64,000 bases of DNA from Schistosoma mansoni (taxonomy: Eukaryota > Platyhelminthes > Trematoda > Strigeidida > Schistosomatidae), in contig NC_031500.1 of the NCBI RefSeq assembly GCF_000237925.1, positions 18,997,753 through 19,061,752 of the forward strand. The letters run 5' to 3'. A model generated the notes under the pieces. That model was given only the letters and a program-made list of their open reading frames with translations. It was not told the DNA's origin and made no database searches. Positions 1 through 14,200 of this stretch are shown here, piece by piece. Within the stretch, counting starts at the first letter, position 1. The number at the start of each line of letters is the position of its first letter. A program made the position numbers and the translations under genes.

Positions 1-2996
1 CCTAGGGCTGAACTAGCTCTTTTAGACTGGATCCCAGTAGACAGTCGTCTATGCGCTGTCCGACTAAACGGATCAGTAAGGACTCGGAAGGATAGGGAAA
101 CCCGTCGTTGCCTCTTCGTCGTCTCTGCCTACTCTCCCACTGACTGCAGCTCAGACGATATAAAAGATGAGTTTTACAGGAAGCTTTCTGACCTTCTCCG
201 AAAAGCTAGGCGTTCTGATGTAGTAATAGTGGCTGATGACTTTAATGCTCAAGTAGGTAAACTAAGTGTAGGGGAAGGACACCTGGGTGGATCCTACGGT
301 GTCGTAGCTTAAAGAACAGATAATGGCGACCGTCTGTTGCAGCTGTGCTCAGATAACCGCCTATTTCTTGCAAATACCAACTTTAGGCATAAGGGAAAAC
401 ATCTTTTGACATGGCGACCCCCGAATTCGTCCCAACGTTGGACCCAATTAGATCACATCGCTATCAGTCACCGATGGAGGGGCTCGATAGAAGACTGTCG
501 CTCATTCTGGAGCACATGTTTAGACTCAGATCATGCTCTAGTGCGAGCACGTATCTGTCTGCGTCTTACTGGATGTAGGAAAGACACTGCAGGGAAGCCT
601 CTAAGGGTTCTACTTAATGATAAGCAAGCTAAGAATATATTTCAGGAACAACTGGAAAGACAGTTAGACAGACATGTAAGTTGTGCCCACCCCTAAGCAG
701 CGTGGAATGACATCCGTAAAGCTGTGGAAACAGCAGTGATATCCGCTAGTAAGGTAAGCCATAAGGTTAGGGAGAAGCAATGGATCTCAACAGCATCTAC
801 CGCACTGATAGATGCTCGAAAACTCATCCCACCTGGCTCTGAACATAACGAAGAGCGGAGTCAGCTTAAGCGAAGGCTAATAAGAAGCCTACGCAATGAT
901 CGTGAACAGTGGTGGGTAGCGAAAGCAAGAGAGATGGAAAGGGCAGTGGCAATAGGTAACAGCAGACAGCTATTCAGACTTATTGAAGAAACCGGCATTA
1001 GGAACCCAACTATTAGCGAAACTATCTCAGACAAAGATGGGCATATCATTCATTCTCAATCCAGGAGATTAGATCGATGGGCAGAACACTTTAGGGATCA
1101 GTTCAACTGGCCTTCAGCCACACTTCAATTACCCACGATCCCCAGTCGTCCTGAATGGCAAATTGAGGTAAGTCCTCCAACTCTCTACGAGGTTGAAAAA
1201 GCTATAGGAAATCTAAAGCGAGGGAGAGCCGCAGGCCCTGACAGGTTTACCCCTGAGATTTTTAAGGATGGTGGTCCAGTACTAGCAACGAGATTGACTG
1301 AGGTTTTAGGTAGAATCTGGGAACTGGACGTAATTCCATCTGACTGGTCCCAATCACTGATTGTGCCAGTCTATAAGAAAGGGAAAAAGTCCTCCTGTGA
1401 CAATCACAGAGGAATCAGTTTGACTAATATAGTGTCTAAAATATTAGCTTCAATAATACTTGGACGCCTAACCAAAGCTCGTGAAGAGCAGACTAGAGAA
1501 AACCAGGCTGGTTTTCGACCTGGACGTGGTTGCATAGACCAGATATTCACCCTACGTCAGATCCTAGAATATTGACATACATTCAGACGTCCCACAATAG
1601 TAGTATTTCTTGACCTTAAGGCGGCATTTGACTCCGTTGATCGTGAGGTTCTATGGCAGTGTTTGTCAGTGAAAGGAGTACCAAAGAAGTACATTAACCT
1701 CATAAAGGCTCTCTACTCGAACACAACTGGTCGAGTTGGAGCCTATGGCGAACTGTCATCAGAATTGGTTACCTCAAGAGGTGTTCGTCAGGGCTGTCCA
1801 CTCTCCCCATTCTTGTTTAACTTTATCGTTAACATGCTTTTAGAGATATCACTTTCATCATCTCAATCTCCTGGAGTTGAACTTTTACCGGGAGATTCAC
1901 TCGTTGACTTAGAATACGCCGACGACATAGTTTTATTCGGTGAAGACGCTGACAAAAAACAGAGTCTTCTGACCACTATAGGCAACAATGCAGGCATGTT
2001 CGGGATGCGATTCTCTCCCTCGAAGTGCAAAATGTTACTTCAGGATTGGGTTGCATCGACACCTGAACTAATGATAGGGAGTGAAGTAGTTGAGCGTGTT
2101 GACAGCTTCACTTATCTTGGGAGTCTCATCAACCCTTGTGGTCTGGTGTGTGACGAAATCTCTGCACGGATACAGAAGGCTCGTCTAGCTTTCGCCAACT
2201 TGCGCTATTTATGGCGTAGGCGAGATATCCGTCTAGCAACAAAAGGACGGGTTTACTGTGCAGCAGTCCGTTCCGTTCTACTTTATGGCAGTGAAACATG
2301 GCCGATAAGAGTAGAGGATATTCGTAGGCTGCTAGTGTTCGATCATAGGTGCCTTCGACGCATTGCTCGTATATCCTGGGACCACCGGGTAAGTAATGCA
2401 GTTGTTAGGAAACGGGTAATAGGTAAGGATGGTAAATCGATTGATGAAGTAGTGAAACTTCATCAGTTGAGATGGCTGGGACATGTGTTATGTATGCCCA
2501 ACCACCGACTGCCCCGACGTGCAATGTTTCATGGTGTAGGAGTAGGTTGGAAGAAAGCTAGGGGTGGCCAGACCAAAATGTGGCATAAATCCATGAAGTC
2601 ACTGATAAGTGGACTGAGCTATGTTGGCAAGTGTAGACTACCTGGTTGAGATTCGCGAGATGATAGCAATCGATGGTTAGAAACCCTGAATGCCATGGCC
2701 CAAAATCGTTTGTAATGGCAAAGGTGCATCCACTCTTTGTGTTTTACCAAATTCTAATCTTCTGAATTCCTCATGTCCCTATCCTTTTTCTCTTTTCAAA
2801 TTTATTTCACCGTATTATACTCCTTGAATAACATCTTCAATCCCTTATCTTTCACATAATACTTATACTCTTACTACTTCTACCAATATGGGATTTGAAT
2901 CGACAACTTCATCTCTGTGCTAATGTGGTATGGCAACTCGAACTGATGTACGTACGTACGAAGTTCTACGTTGCAACTGACTGACTGACTTCATGC
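1..2996 (+). mobile_element. RTE-clade LINE, (CTGA)n-tail family, SR2-like; 5' end outside window, inactive
   Basis: This is the same family as the full-length element at 26.4-30.4 kb. It reads through from the endonuclease (SSQRWTQLDHIAISHRWRG, then SDHALVRARI) into the reverse transcriptase ([60 protein letters not shown]) and the C-terminal [15 protein letters not shown] region. The coding frame stays in register throughout and is broken only by in-frame stops (near 310, 694, 1573 and 2647), so decay is recent and without frameshifts in the part seen. The 3' end has a short UTR and a GACTGACTGACT tail near 2980-2995. It lies antisense to, and 3' of, the last visible MFSD14 exon. Confidence 0.92.
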
Positions 2997-3231
2997 ATTA
3001 GTCATATCATTTTCGTTCAGTCATCACTAACTTTTTCTCAAACTACTTATCACTGCATTAGCAAACATCGCTCGTTGAAGTAGACAGTGGTCGGTCATAT
3101 TTAATACATGTCCAAGGTACCACAGTCAACTAAAATTTACAAAATTATCAAGTGGTTTACTATAATTGGTTCAATGAATAGAATGTAATTGAATTTGTTG
3201 AAAAAAAGCCTTAAAAATTTGAACAACTTAC

Positions 3232-3309
3232 TCGAAATATATAAAAGAATAACCCAAACAGAGCAGGTCCAAGTCCGTTGCATAAACCTCGTATTCCAGT
3301 GATAAGACC
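3232..3309 (-). CDS. MFSD14: MFSD14 exon 7 (last exon in window)
   Basis: This exon has 26 codons from acceptor TTGTCAG to donor GTAAGT. It reads [20 protein letters not shown] and then FFYIFR, near-identical to the vertebrate [20 protein letters not shown] segment. It ends in an open frame at a good donor. Nothing coding for the C-terminus appears between 3231 and the LINE that fills 1-2996, so the last exon or exons lie outside the window. Confidence 0.92.
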
Positions 3310-6300
3310 CTGACAATTACAAAGAGCATAGTGAATTAATTCAGATTTTAAGTTACAGAAAGCACTGTTGATGAATTCCCAAAGTCAACTGTGACTGTTA
3401 GGAGATTCAACTATTTCAAGAAGGTCGGAATGAGGACAATTACAAATTGATGCTTATTGCATAATCATCACGTTGATGTTAGATATGGAGTGATACAGTC
3501 TGGCTAAAGGTTGAGCTCACTGACTTCGATAATAATTCCTCCGAAGCGTTCTTAGAAACCATGAAAATGCTGAAAATACTTCGAATGATCGGTTTTCTTT
3601 AGAAAATTAAGATACAAATCTAAGAAACAAAGGATTGTCTTCATCGTTCCGAATGAAAATCTATCAATTTAGCTACTAATTTTCGCATGTTTGCCAAAAA
3701 GATCTAGAATTTTTAAAATCATATACAATCTTAAAGATAGTCTTGTTTTCCATACCTACACTAGGCTTTGAAGTAAAGCATTCACAACACTTTCCGCGAA
3801 CAGCTTTCTGTTCAGGGTTCGTAAGTAGAGGACTTTTGTAGACTGGGAAACAATTAGGAAGTCGGTGTTATGTGGCTCATAAGCATCTTCATCTTCATAT
3901 ACACTAAGAAATATTATTTTAAAGCTCAGCTATAGTCAATCATTTCAGGATTTTGACATTTAGTTAGTGAATAGCGAATTCAAATCTTGTTTTGTATAAT
4001 CAGCTTTGATGGTATTTAGACAGTACAGTAATTAGAACCTACATGAAATGTGGTAAAGTTCATAGATTATTGCACGAATAGATGCTGGAAGTGGATAGGG
4101 CACACTTTGAGGAAATCGCCCAATTGCGTCACAAGACAAGCCCTCACATGGAATACTGAAGGCCAAAGGAGAAGAGGAAGACCAAAAAACACATTACGCC
4201 GAGAAATAGAGACAGACATGAGAAGAATGAACAAAAACTGGATAGAACTAGAAAAGAAGGCCCAGAACAGAGTGGGTTGGAGAATGCTGGTCGGCGGCCT
4301 ATGCTCCATTGGGAGTAACAGGCGTAAGTAAGTAAGTAGATGCTGGTCGTAGCTGAGTTAAATTGTTGTCTTTTTTATTGCAAATAACCAACTACTTTTA
4401 AAATTGTAAACTGTTCATGTAAAGTCCAATTGAACTCCCCTGAACTCTCACAATTCTAGTACTTAATTCACAAGGACATCTTTAAAGGTTTCTATAAATA
4501 CTAGAATAGTTCAAACTGCATTATCGTCCATCGGAGTTGCAATAAACTTTCTGAGTTGAGGTTATGAACTCAAGTATTGGAGGCTCAAGAAGAGTTTTGT
4601 TTAAAAATCTCGTTATTTCTTTGTGACTATTATACATTACAGTACCCAGTTTCGAAATTGTGTAGTATAGTTGGTCCTTATAACATTCTCTGTACACAAT
4701 TACCTAATACTTAGTGATAAGAAAATATTTGTTATACTATATTGTTCTACAATATTGTAAGAAAACAAAAGCCCTCCCATGGACCATTTCAAAACCTATA
4801 AGACAACAGGGTGGATACAAAGACATATTCAAACGTGGCATTTCCAATATAAACAAAACATAACGCCTTAAACGTTGGATGTAACTCTAAAGACCAAAGC
4901 AAATGAACAATCAAACGTATTGAATAACACTAAACATCACTGCCTCTTGAAAGACTGTAAAAACATCTTTTCAATCACATTTTATAAAGTGCATACATGG
5001 TTGGTAACTACCAAACAAGGGAAAGACCCAAGAAAACAACTATTGCACCTGTTACGTATGCCCAACCACCGACTGCCCCGACGTGCAATGTTTCATGGTG
5101 TAGGAGTAGGTTGGAAGAAAGCTAGGGGTGGCCAGACCAAAATGTGGCATAAATCCATGAAGTCACTGATAAGTGGACTGAGCTATGTTGGCAAGTGTAG
5201 ACTACCTGGTTGAGATTCGCGAGATGATAGCAATCGATGGTTAGAAACCCTGAATGCCATGGCCCAAAATCGTTTGTAATGGCAAAGGTGCATCCACTCT
5301 TTGTGTTTTACCAAATTCTAATCTTCTGAGTTCCTCATGTCCGTATCCTTTTTCTCTTTTCAAATTTATTTCACTGGATCATACTCCTTCAATAACATCT
5401 TCAATCCCTTATCTTTCACATAATACTTATACTCTTACTACTTCTACCAATATGGGATTTGAATCGACAACTGCATCTCTGTGCTAATGTGGTATGGCAA
5501 CTCGAACTGATGTACGTACGTACGAAGTTCTACGTTGTGATCGACTGAATAATTCTGTCGTCTGATCAATAATGGTCTACAGAAAAGCCAATCGGCTTCA
5601 ATAACTTGACCCCAAGAGGGCTAAAAAGGTTATCACAGGATTTGTTATACCGGACACTTTCTATTTTCTTGTTTATGCACATCGAATTATATGAATAAAG
5701 TTGCAACATGGTCACCAGTCTAGGTGACTCGATATCACATGTACTACATAACTCGATTACTGAAAACAAAATAGACTGAGTTGGGTTCGAACTTAGGACA
5801 TGATGACTGAAACTTGAATACTTTATATCAGTGAATGTAATCAAATCATAATAATCGAAAGCTCTATATTTAGTCAGAAGCTAATAATAATCAATAATAA
5901 TAATAATTGATTTACTTGTGCTACACCTTGTTGATCAGCTGCAGCATGAGTTGATATAAATGTACTTAAAGCAGGATATGTAATAGACCCGGTAGCAGCA
6001 ATTAAACCAGCTGACCATAATAAACCAGAATTTGTAACAAAACCATATAATGTTAATTGAATTGCTTCAAATATTAAACCAACTATAATAACACGTTTTG
6101 GTCGCATAATACGATTTAATAAAGATAAAATAAGGGTCTATTATGATAGAAAAGAAAAAAACACAGAGAGAAAGAGATTGATAACTTTAACTAAATAGAT
6201 CAACTCATTTATCGGGTAATTGGACATGTGTCAAATACAAATTATGAAGGCTATTAATACTAACTAGTTGTGCAAACTGAAGTAGAAGTTAGGAGAAAGG

Positions 6301-9300
6301 TATGGTCAGGCAAATTCAAACATGGTATTAAACCATGGAGACACTGATTGTTGGGATTGGGTCATTTAGATGTAGGTGTAGACTACGGGTCCATGTAACT
6401 ATCATAACCAATGGTCAGAAATTTTGAGTGATATGGTTCTAAATCATTTGCAATCGCACAGGTGTATTCACTATTTGTCTTCTTTCAAATGCAAAGTTTC
6501 TAAAAGCCTAATAAATTTCTTATCATTTGATTAATTTATATTTTCTTCTCGAATCGTATTTCCGATGTCTAATCTTTCTATTACCAATAATATTTTTATT
6601 ACATCTATTATTCTGGGATTTGCACTGAAAATGTCATCTTACTGTGCTAATGGGATGCTGAAACACAAACCGATGTACACAGGAACCAGATTCTATGCTA
6701 TTTACAACTGACTGACTGGAACCGAAGTAAGTGAAGCGGATTTGGAACCTAAGACCTAGTGATTGGAAGTCAAACGGCTAGATCACAAAGCCAACACTCA
6801 AACTTATAGCTAGGTAAATATGCCAAATCGGTTAACGAGGTTGTGAATCTTCAACGACTGAGATGGAAAGAATATGGGTTACCGATATGATGGGAAAATA
6901 ATATATGATTGAGTTATAGTAAGGCCCGTGTGATTGGGGTGTAATCACAAGAGAGCGGTTGTACGATCTATTCCGAGTATTGGATTACTTTGCCTTGATT
7001 TATTCATTTAAACATAAAAATTGGTACATGGAGGCACCAAATATATACGTATCACACTTCGTCATTCCATTTGTGTGAGGGTTGGATTACTGCTCGGGTG
7101 CCCAAAGCGAAACAGGTAGTTTTATTAAAAATCACACACCCCGAGCCTTTGATCAACAGGTTTAATCCATAAGGAAGTGGAGCAACGTTAAGAGATGCAA
7201 ATCCATGGTAGCTGCTGACCAACCATAGGCTCATACGCCATTTGTTCATTCACGGTCCTAAAGCCCATGTGCACCATTGGTTTGGAACCAGTGTTTTCTA
7301 ACTCAGTTAAAGCACCGGATATTCGCTTTTCATTTCATCAACTTCGTAAACGACACCCTCACCGTGAAAAGGTGGTGGGTAGGAATTCCATGATAGTGGC
7401 TGTATACACATAACCATGTGAGAGCATTTCGAGAGGGAGAGCTGACTCTCTCCACTCTCGGCTGTTCCAGGGAATTTTGGGGCTTTACCTTGACTGTAAA
7501 TTCAGTATCAATGGCCTTCTGTTAACGACTATTGGTTCCGGTAAGCAGCTTAAAAAAATCTTTACAATGATGAAGATAAACTTCACTTTCGTTCACAATT
7601 TTGACCTTGCGCCCGGCGACCAATCAGAATGAAGGAGAAATTATTATTTACATTATCCTAATCCATGATAGAAAGAATGTTTCATTGAGATTTTCGTCGG
7701 CTTATGTGAAAAAATGTAGTTTTCTACGACGAAAATATCAATTTATCATGCTACGGGCGTGTAGAGCAATCATCCATGATGTGAGAAAACTTACAACACA
7801 GACAAAGCCAAACCTCCAACTAATTTTACAACAGAAATTATTAAGAATATTTGCAACTTAATGATTGAATAAACGAAAACATCACCGTCATCACTGACTA
7901 CGATATACTTAGATGACTTGACAACGCAGAGTTTATCAACAAGAACAATAAACTGATTCAATCAAGAGGAAGGCCGATTCAAATGTTGACTTAACAAGTG
8001 AATAGTTTGAAAGACATTAGAATGATAAAATGGATTAAAACGCCGACTACAGTCATAAGTATGAAACATAAATAAAATAAATTATCAGATAGATTGGACT
8101 GAATTTGTTTTTATTTATCGGTTTGTTTAAATGCTCTACATCTGAGATTAGTTAATTCAACTACAAAATTATACGTCATATGCACTGAATTACATGTGTT
8201 TTAGTTGGAGTAGTTATACAGTGTACATATATAATACATATAGACAGACTGTGTAACACAGATCCATGTCAACAAGTTTGTGATAATATTTATTTATTTA
8301 TTTAAACACATACATATTGGTACAAAAGGGCACCAGATACATATGCGCCACACAAAATAATGAGAATGGGAGGAGGAAGGGGGAAGATGCGTATATATAA
8401 AGGATGAAAAAAAGGATGAAAAAAAGAGAAGAGTGGTGATGGGGGGAACTGAAATGTACAACCAGAAGAACTCTCTCAGTTAAGAAAGTTATAGCCACTC
8501 TATATGAAGAAAGTAAAAGAAGGTTACAGCAGGATCGCCACTGGCTTCTATTCTGAGCCATATCTGACAACGTCTCTAGCCACTGTGTTGCACTCTCGGA
8601 CCCCAGCCAGGGAGTCGTGAAGGACCAACAGAAGCTAGCCCTTTGTAGCTTTCTTTCATACCACAACACCGTGTCATACACTGACCACCTCTCCGCTTTT
8701 TCCAACCAGTCCCAGCGTCGGCAAGTAATGCACGACGTGGAATTATCTGGGACGACATTCGTAGAACATTTCCAAGCCACCGAAGTCGGTGTTTCAAGAT
8801 GGTGACACCACTTGAATTATTGTCCCTGCGCTCGAACACACGATGCCGAACCTCTGCATTACTAACATGGTATTGCCACTGAATGTCAGCAATCCTTCGG
8901 AGACAACGATGATCGAACACAGAGAGTCGTCTAACGTCCTCAACTCGGAGAGGCCAGGTTTCACAAGCATAGAGCAAAACTGCTCTCACCGACGCGTTGT
9001 AGATCCGACCTTTTACAGCCAGACTAACATCACGAGGGCGCCAAAGATGGACCAGATTGGCATAAGCCGCTCTGGCTTTCATTATACGTGCATCGATCTC
9101 ATCACTCACACCACCACCAGCACTTATGTAGCTACCCAGATACACGAACTTCTCAACTACTTCAATCTGCTCACCATCCAGGGTGAGTACAGGATTAGAA
9201 TCCTGCCAGTCTTGTAGGAGCCCTGATATCAAGAAACACTACGATTGTTAGCCTGCGATAAGTATGACGGTGTTCTAATATTTGGCGGAGGGGTGAAGAT

Positions 9301-11211
9301 ATGATCAAATAAATGAAATGATGACTTGTACTGACAAGTTGGTGATAAACATACACATATACTGTACAACGAATAAAAGTGTTCAACACTGTTGCTGTTA
9401 TTATTATGATAATGACAAGTGATAGATATTCGACGGTATTTTGATCAATTCTAGATCATGACCAGGTTATTGAGTACATTATCAACCAGTTACTTTCGAC
9501 ATAGTCTATACTTTAATGTCGATCTATTTAATAATTTAATCAATCGATTATAGACAATTCATGATATGATAATATAAATAAGTATCGGTAATAACTTGTA
9601 ACATTTACTGTTCACAAAAGAAGACAGAAAGAATAAAACAATAAGGTTCAGCATAAGAATGATACATTTAATAAATGAGATAGAAGAATGAGAAGTATGA
9701 AGAGAATCGGTACAAAGACTAGAGTTTATATTTTAAATAAGTTTTTATTTATTTATTTAAGTACATAAATATTGGTACAAGGTGACACTAGATATATATG
9801 CGCCGCACAAATCTCATTTGATTTGTGGAAGGGCTGTGATACCGCTCAGGTGCCCAAACTGAAGCAGGTGGTTTTCATAGGGGGCCACACCCGAAGCCTT
9901 TGACCTAAAGATCTGATCAACTAGGAAGTGGAGCATCGTGGGGAGATACAGTCTCACGGTAGCCAGTGACTAACAATAAGTTCATACACCATTTGTTCAC
10001 TCGAAATACTGGAGCATCATTGGTTTAGAATCAGGGCGGGCGAGGGCGGACTCTCCCCGCTCTCGGTCGTACCAGGGCATTTGGAGGCTTTAAATAAGTG
10101 ATTATTTACAGTAAATTATTGTGAATTAATTATGGATCAATTGTTGAAGTTTGTATTACTTAAAGATGATAATGAAAATTCCTATTTTGAAATTTCTTAA
10201 AATAAACGAATAGAACAACAAAGACATTTTCTCTTCAGTTAGTTCTTCATCGTTGTTTTTACACTAACATATGTATGATTTACAATGAAATACTTAACGA
10301 GTAGTTATGCAACATAATGTGCAACGTGCAAAGTTTTAGGGTGTAGGAGTAGATTGGTAGAAAGCTAGGGGTGGCCAGACCAAAATGTGGCATAAATCCA
10401 TGAAGTCACTGATAAGTGGACTGAGCCATGCTAGTAGGTGTAGACTACCTGGTTGAGATTCGCGAGATGATAGCAATCGATGGTTAGAGACTTTGAATGA
10501 CATGGCTCAAAATCGTTTGCAATGGCGAAGGTGCATCAACTCTTTGTGTTCTATCAAATTCTAATCTTCTGAATTCTTCGTGTCTCCATCTTTTTCTGTT
10601 TCCAAATTTATTTCACTGGATTATACTCATTCAATAACATCTTCCAACCCTAATCTTTCCGATTACTGCTTATACTCTTACTACTTCTACCACTATGGGA
10701 TTTGAATCGACAACTGTATCTCTGTGCTAATGTGGTATGGCAATTCGAACTGATGTAGGTACGTACGTACGAAGTTCTACGTTGTTACTGACTGACTGAT
10801 GTAACGTAATAATTATATAATGTCACATTGATCTTAATAATTAATGTAATTATTCGAAGAATTCAATTAAATAGTTACTACACTATAGCTTAGCTATTGT
10901 GTAAACTATAATTTCCTATTTGTAAAGCTTTGTAATCAAGCAATTGGTATGCATATAGATTCATGAATGTTTTAGATATCATAATATGTAGGTTTTATTT
11001 ACTTGTTGTATTCAACTCTTGACTGACTACTAGGGGATAGAGGAGAGCTAAATCCTGGAGCAGTAAAAATGAGGGTTGTTTTGGTTATTGTTCAGGGGGT
11101 TATTTGCTCTTGGTCAAACCATGTCATTGATCAACGTGAAGATCAATTTCGCCTGATAAGTACAAAAGCACACTCGTGTTAGTAGAGTATATCTCGCATG
11201 ATTCGATTAAC

Positions 11212-11266
<55 letters not shown>

Positions 11267-14200
11267 AGGATAGATGGTCAATTCATAATGTAAAATCATA
11301 AAACTTCTGATAAAGTCTCGGGAAAAACAATCGTATCATATTAATGATTTATTCTATAACAACCGGACTTCTATTCCGGAGGTTGCAGCCTCAAATGCCC
11401 TGGTACGGTTGAGAGTGGGGAGAGTTCGCTCTCCCTCTCCAAATGCTCTCACATGGCCACGGGTATATAGTCTCTGTCAGGGAAGTTTTACTCACTGCCT
11501 TCTCGTGGCATTATTGTTGTTTACGAAATTTAGATGACGAAAAGCGAATGCCCGGCGCTTTAACCAGGTTGGTTGACACAGCGCATCCACCTAGGGGAGT
11601 TGAAAAACCCTGATTCCAAACCAATGGTGTATATGGGCCCCAGTATCCTGAGGGAACAAATGGCGTATGAATCAATCGTTGGCGACCGGCTACTATGGGA
11701 CTGCATCTCCTCACGATTCTCCACTACCTTATGGATCAGATCTTTAGGTCAAGGCTCGGAGTGTGGCTTCCTAAGAAAACCATCTGCTTCAGTCTGGGCA
11801 CCTGGACAGTATCACAGCCCTCACACAAATCGAATGAGATTTGTGTGGCACATATGTATATGATGCTTCCTTGTACCAAAATTTATGTGTTTATATAATA
11901 TAATATATACATATACTATAACAATCATACTTATTCAGATTAGATAATATTGAGATAAACATACAAAGACACTACTAAATGATATAATAGGTTGAATACA
12001 TTTTTCTTTAATTACCAGTATAAATAGTTACTAAGTAAACAAATTATAGTCCATTCAAGATAAGTAATGATAGTAACAATAATAATAATGACTATATAAA
12101 CAATATTCAGAATCAATTGGATCACTATTGCTATTATCATTATTGTTAATTATAAGCTACAAACAAGAGTATGATAATAATGGCGAAATCGTTTATTCAT
12201 TGCTTCTTCATCTTCACGACTGGAATTCAATCAATAGTAGCAATAACAAAACAATGATGTATAATATTGTGGATTTATAATGTGTTTTATTTTCACACCT
12301 TGTTACTAGTACTACTACTACGACGACTAATACTACTAGTCTTTTTACTTTCAATCACTTCTTTTTTCACTTATTATTTACTCACTTACTTATTTCACCG
12401 TTTGCTTACATATTTCATTGAAGATGTTTTCTGTATGGATACAACATAGATGTGTGTGTGTATAAGAGAGAGAGAGAGAGAGAGAAAGAGAAAGAGTGAA
12501 TGAACGCATACACGATGAAGATAATAACAGGATGTTATATGTTATTGTTATTGTATAAGTGTTGATAGACAATAGTCACATATTAAAGTATTTAATTAGT
12601 ACAAATATGGTACGATTATTAAAAACAAACAATAAATACTTAAATATGAATCAATTTGAAGAAAAGATAAAAATTTTATTGATAAGTTTAAAGTATTGAT
12701 AAATTCTTACCGATAATTCTGATCAAAAACTCTGAAGAAGTCTCCTTCTGATGAAGTAAAAACTAATGACGAAACATTGGACAATGTATTTCATCCTAGT
12801 TGCAGACAGTCATTAATGAGATGGGAGTTAACCCAGACCTTAATACATAATATCCGTATGATGAGACGAAAAGTAAAGAAGTTGAAGTAATGTAGTGAGG
12901 AAGGTTGAATATTAGGAGTATGATTTGATGAGACAGAATGAAAGGGTATGTATGTATGGAATGAATGCTGAAAAAAAACAAAATCTACAGGAAGATGAAG
13001 TTTGAATACATCTACATCATTATAGTCTATTTTCAGGCCTCTGCAAACAACGCCTTTAACTATTGATCAAAATAATCACGACAATCACAAAAAGGTAATC
13101 TTTAGCTGATAATATGTCTTAAGCAAAACAGTGAGTTGCTTCAGGGTATGATGCTACGTGTAAGGTTTGACCAACTCTAGTTTCTTATCAACCTCCCTTT
13201 ACACTGTAAGTCAAGGTAGGTGATGCTTGAGTATATGTGACACATATCTTAGACATTTCAAGCGATGAAGATTCACAATCACATCAACTGACTTATCAAT
13301 TTTGCTTGGTGACTACTTATGGAAAACTCACTTAGTTGTTCTACAATAGGTCTCTTTTTAAAAAACAAAAGAAAATGAAATCAACTTCATACTTACTTGT
13401 GCAATACATGACATGATACCGACAACAGCAATGAAAAGTGCCACATTCTCTTCAGTGAATCCCATAACCTATTGGATTATTTATTTATTGCAAAAAAAGC
13501 GAAACAAAACAGCACGATTAATTCGAAATATATAAAATATAACACAACTGACCGTTTTCTCGGTATCCCTGATGTGGCTACAATGTAAAATTTCCTGAAT
13601 AGAATTGTATACCTAATACCAGTTATTGGAGCATTTTAAATCAACATCAACTGGTTGTTTGTTAGGGCTTGCATAGTTAAGTGGATAACATGTTGGGTTT
13701 TCGAAGTGATAGTAAGTGAATTCGAAACCCAGTGTGAACATTGAAAATAGGATGCATGCATATTCAGCCAACCAGTCTTGGATTCTACTGATAAGCAGAA
13801 TGGAAATCTACTAAGAAATTAGGACTAAATGGCAATATCAAGACTATCCGCTTATGATCCATGAATGACAATGGGTAATGATTAGTAACCGTTCTTACTA
13901 TCAACTATGAGGAAATACAGACTCTTATAAATACAACTACTACTAACTGCACAAGCTATTGGCTTTCTGGATCAAGCACTTACATGAACAACGGGATGTC
14001 ATTCGAAGTGAATGATACTGGGTTGGGATTCTGGTATAAGCAGTGACACTGAGATACAGATATATCTTGGTTTTCTCTGATTTTGTTTGACTGTTGTTAA
14101 TTGCTGTCTTCTCCTTCTTCCTTTCTTCAAACCTGTTCAGGGTTTCAATAGAGATCCATCCTATTTGATGATGCGCTTTGTGGACAAGCATCTCCCGGAA

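Noticed and set aside
11511-11898. Overlapping open frames of 67-96 codons on both strands
   Set aside because: They lie inside a SINE-like element present about ten times; other copies do not keep the frames, so they are chance openings.
12740-12790. CTGATGA ... GAAAC string resembling a hammerhead
   Set aside because: The intervening sequence does not give a stable stem II and no SINE or Penelope-like context surrounds it.
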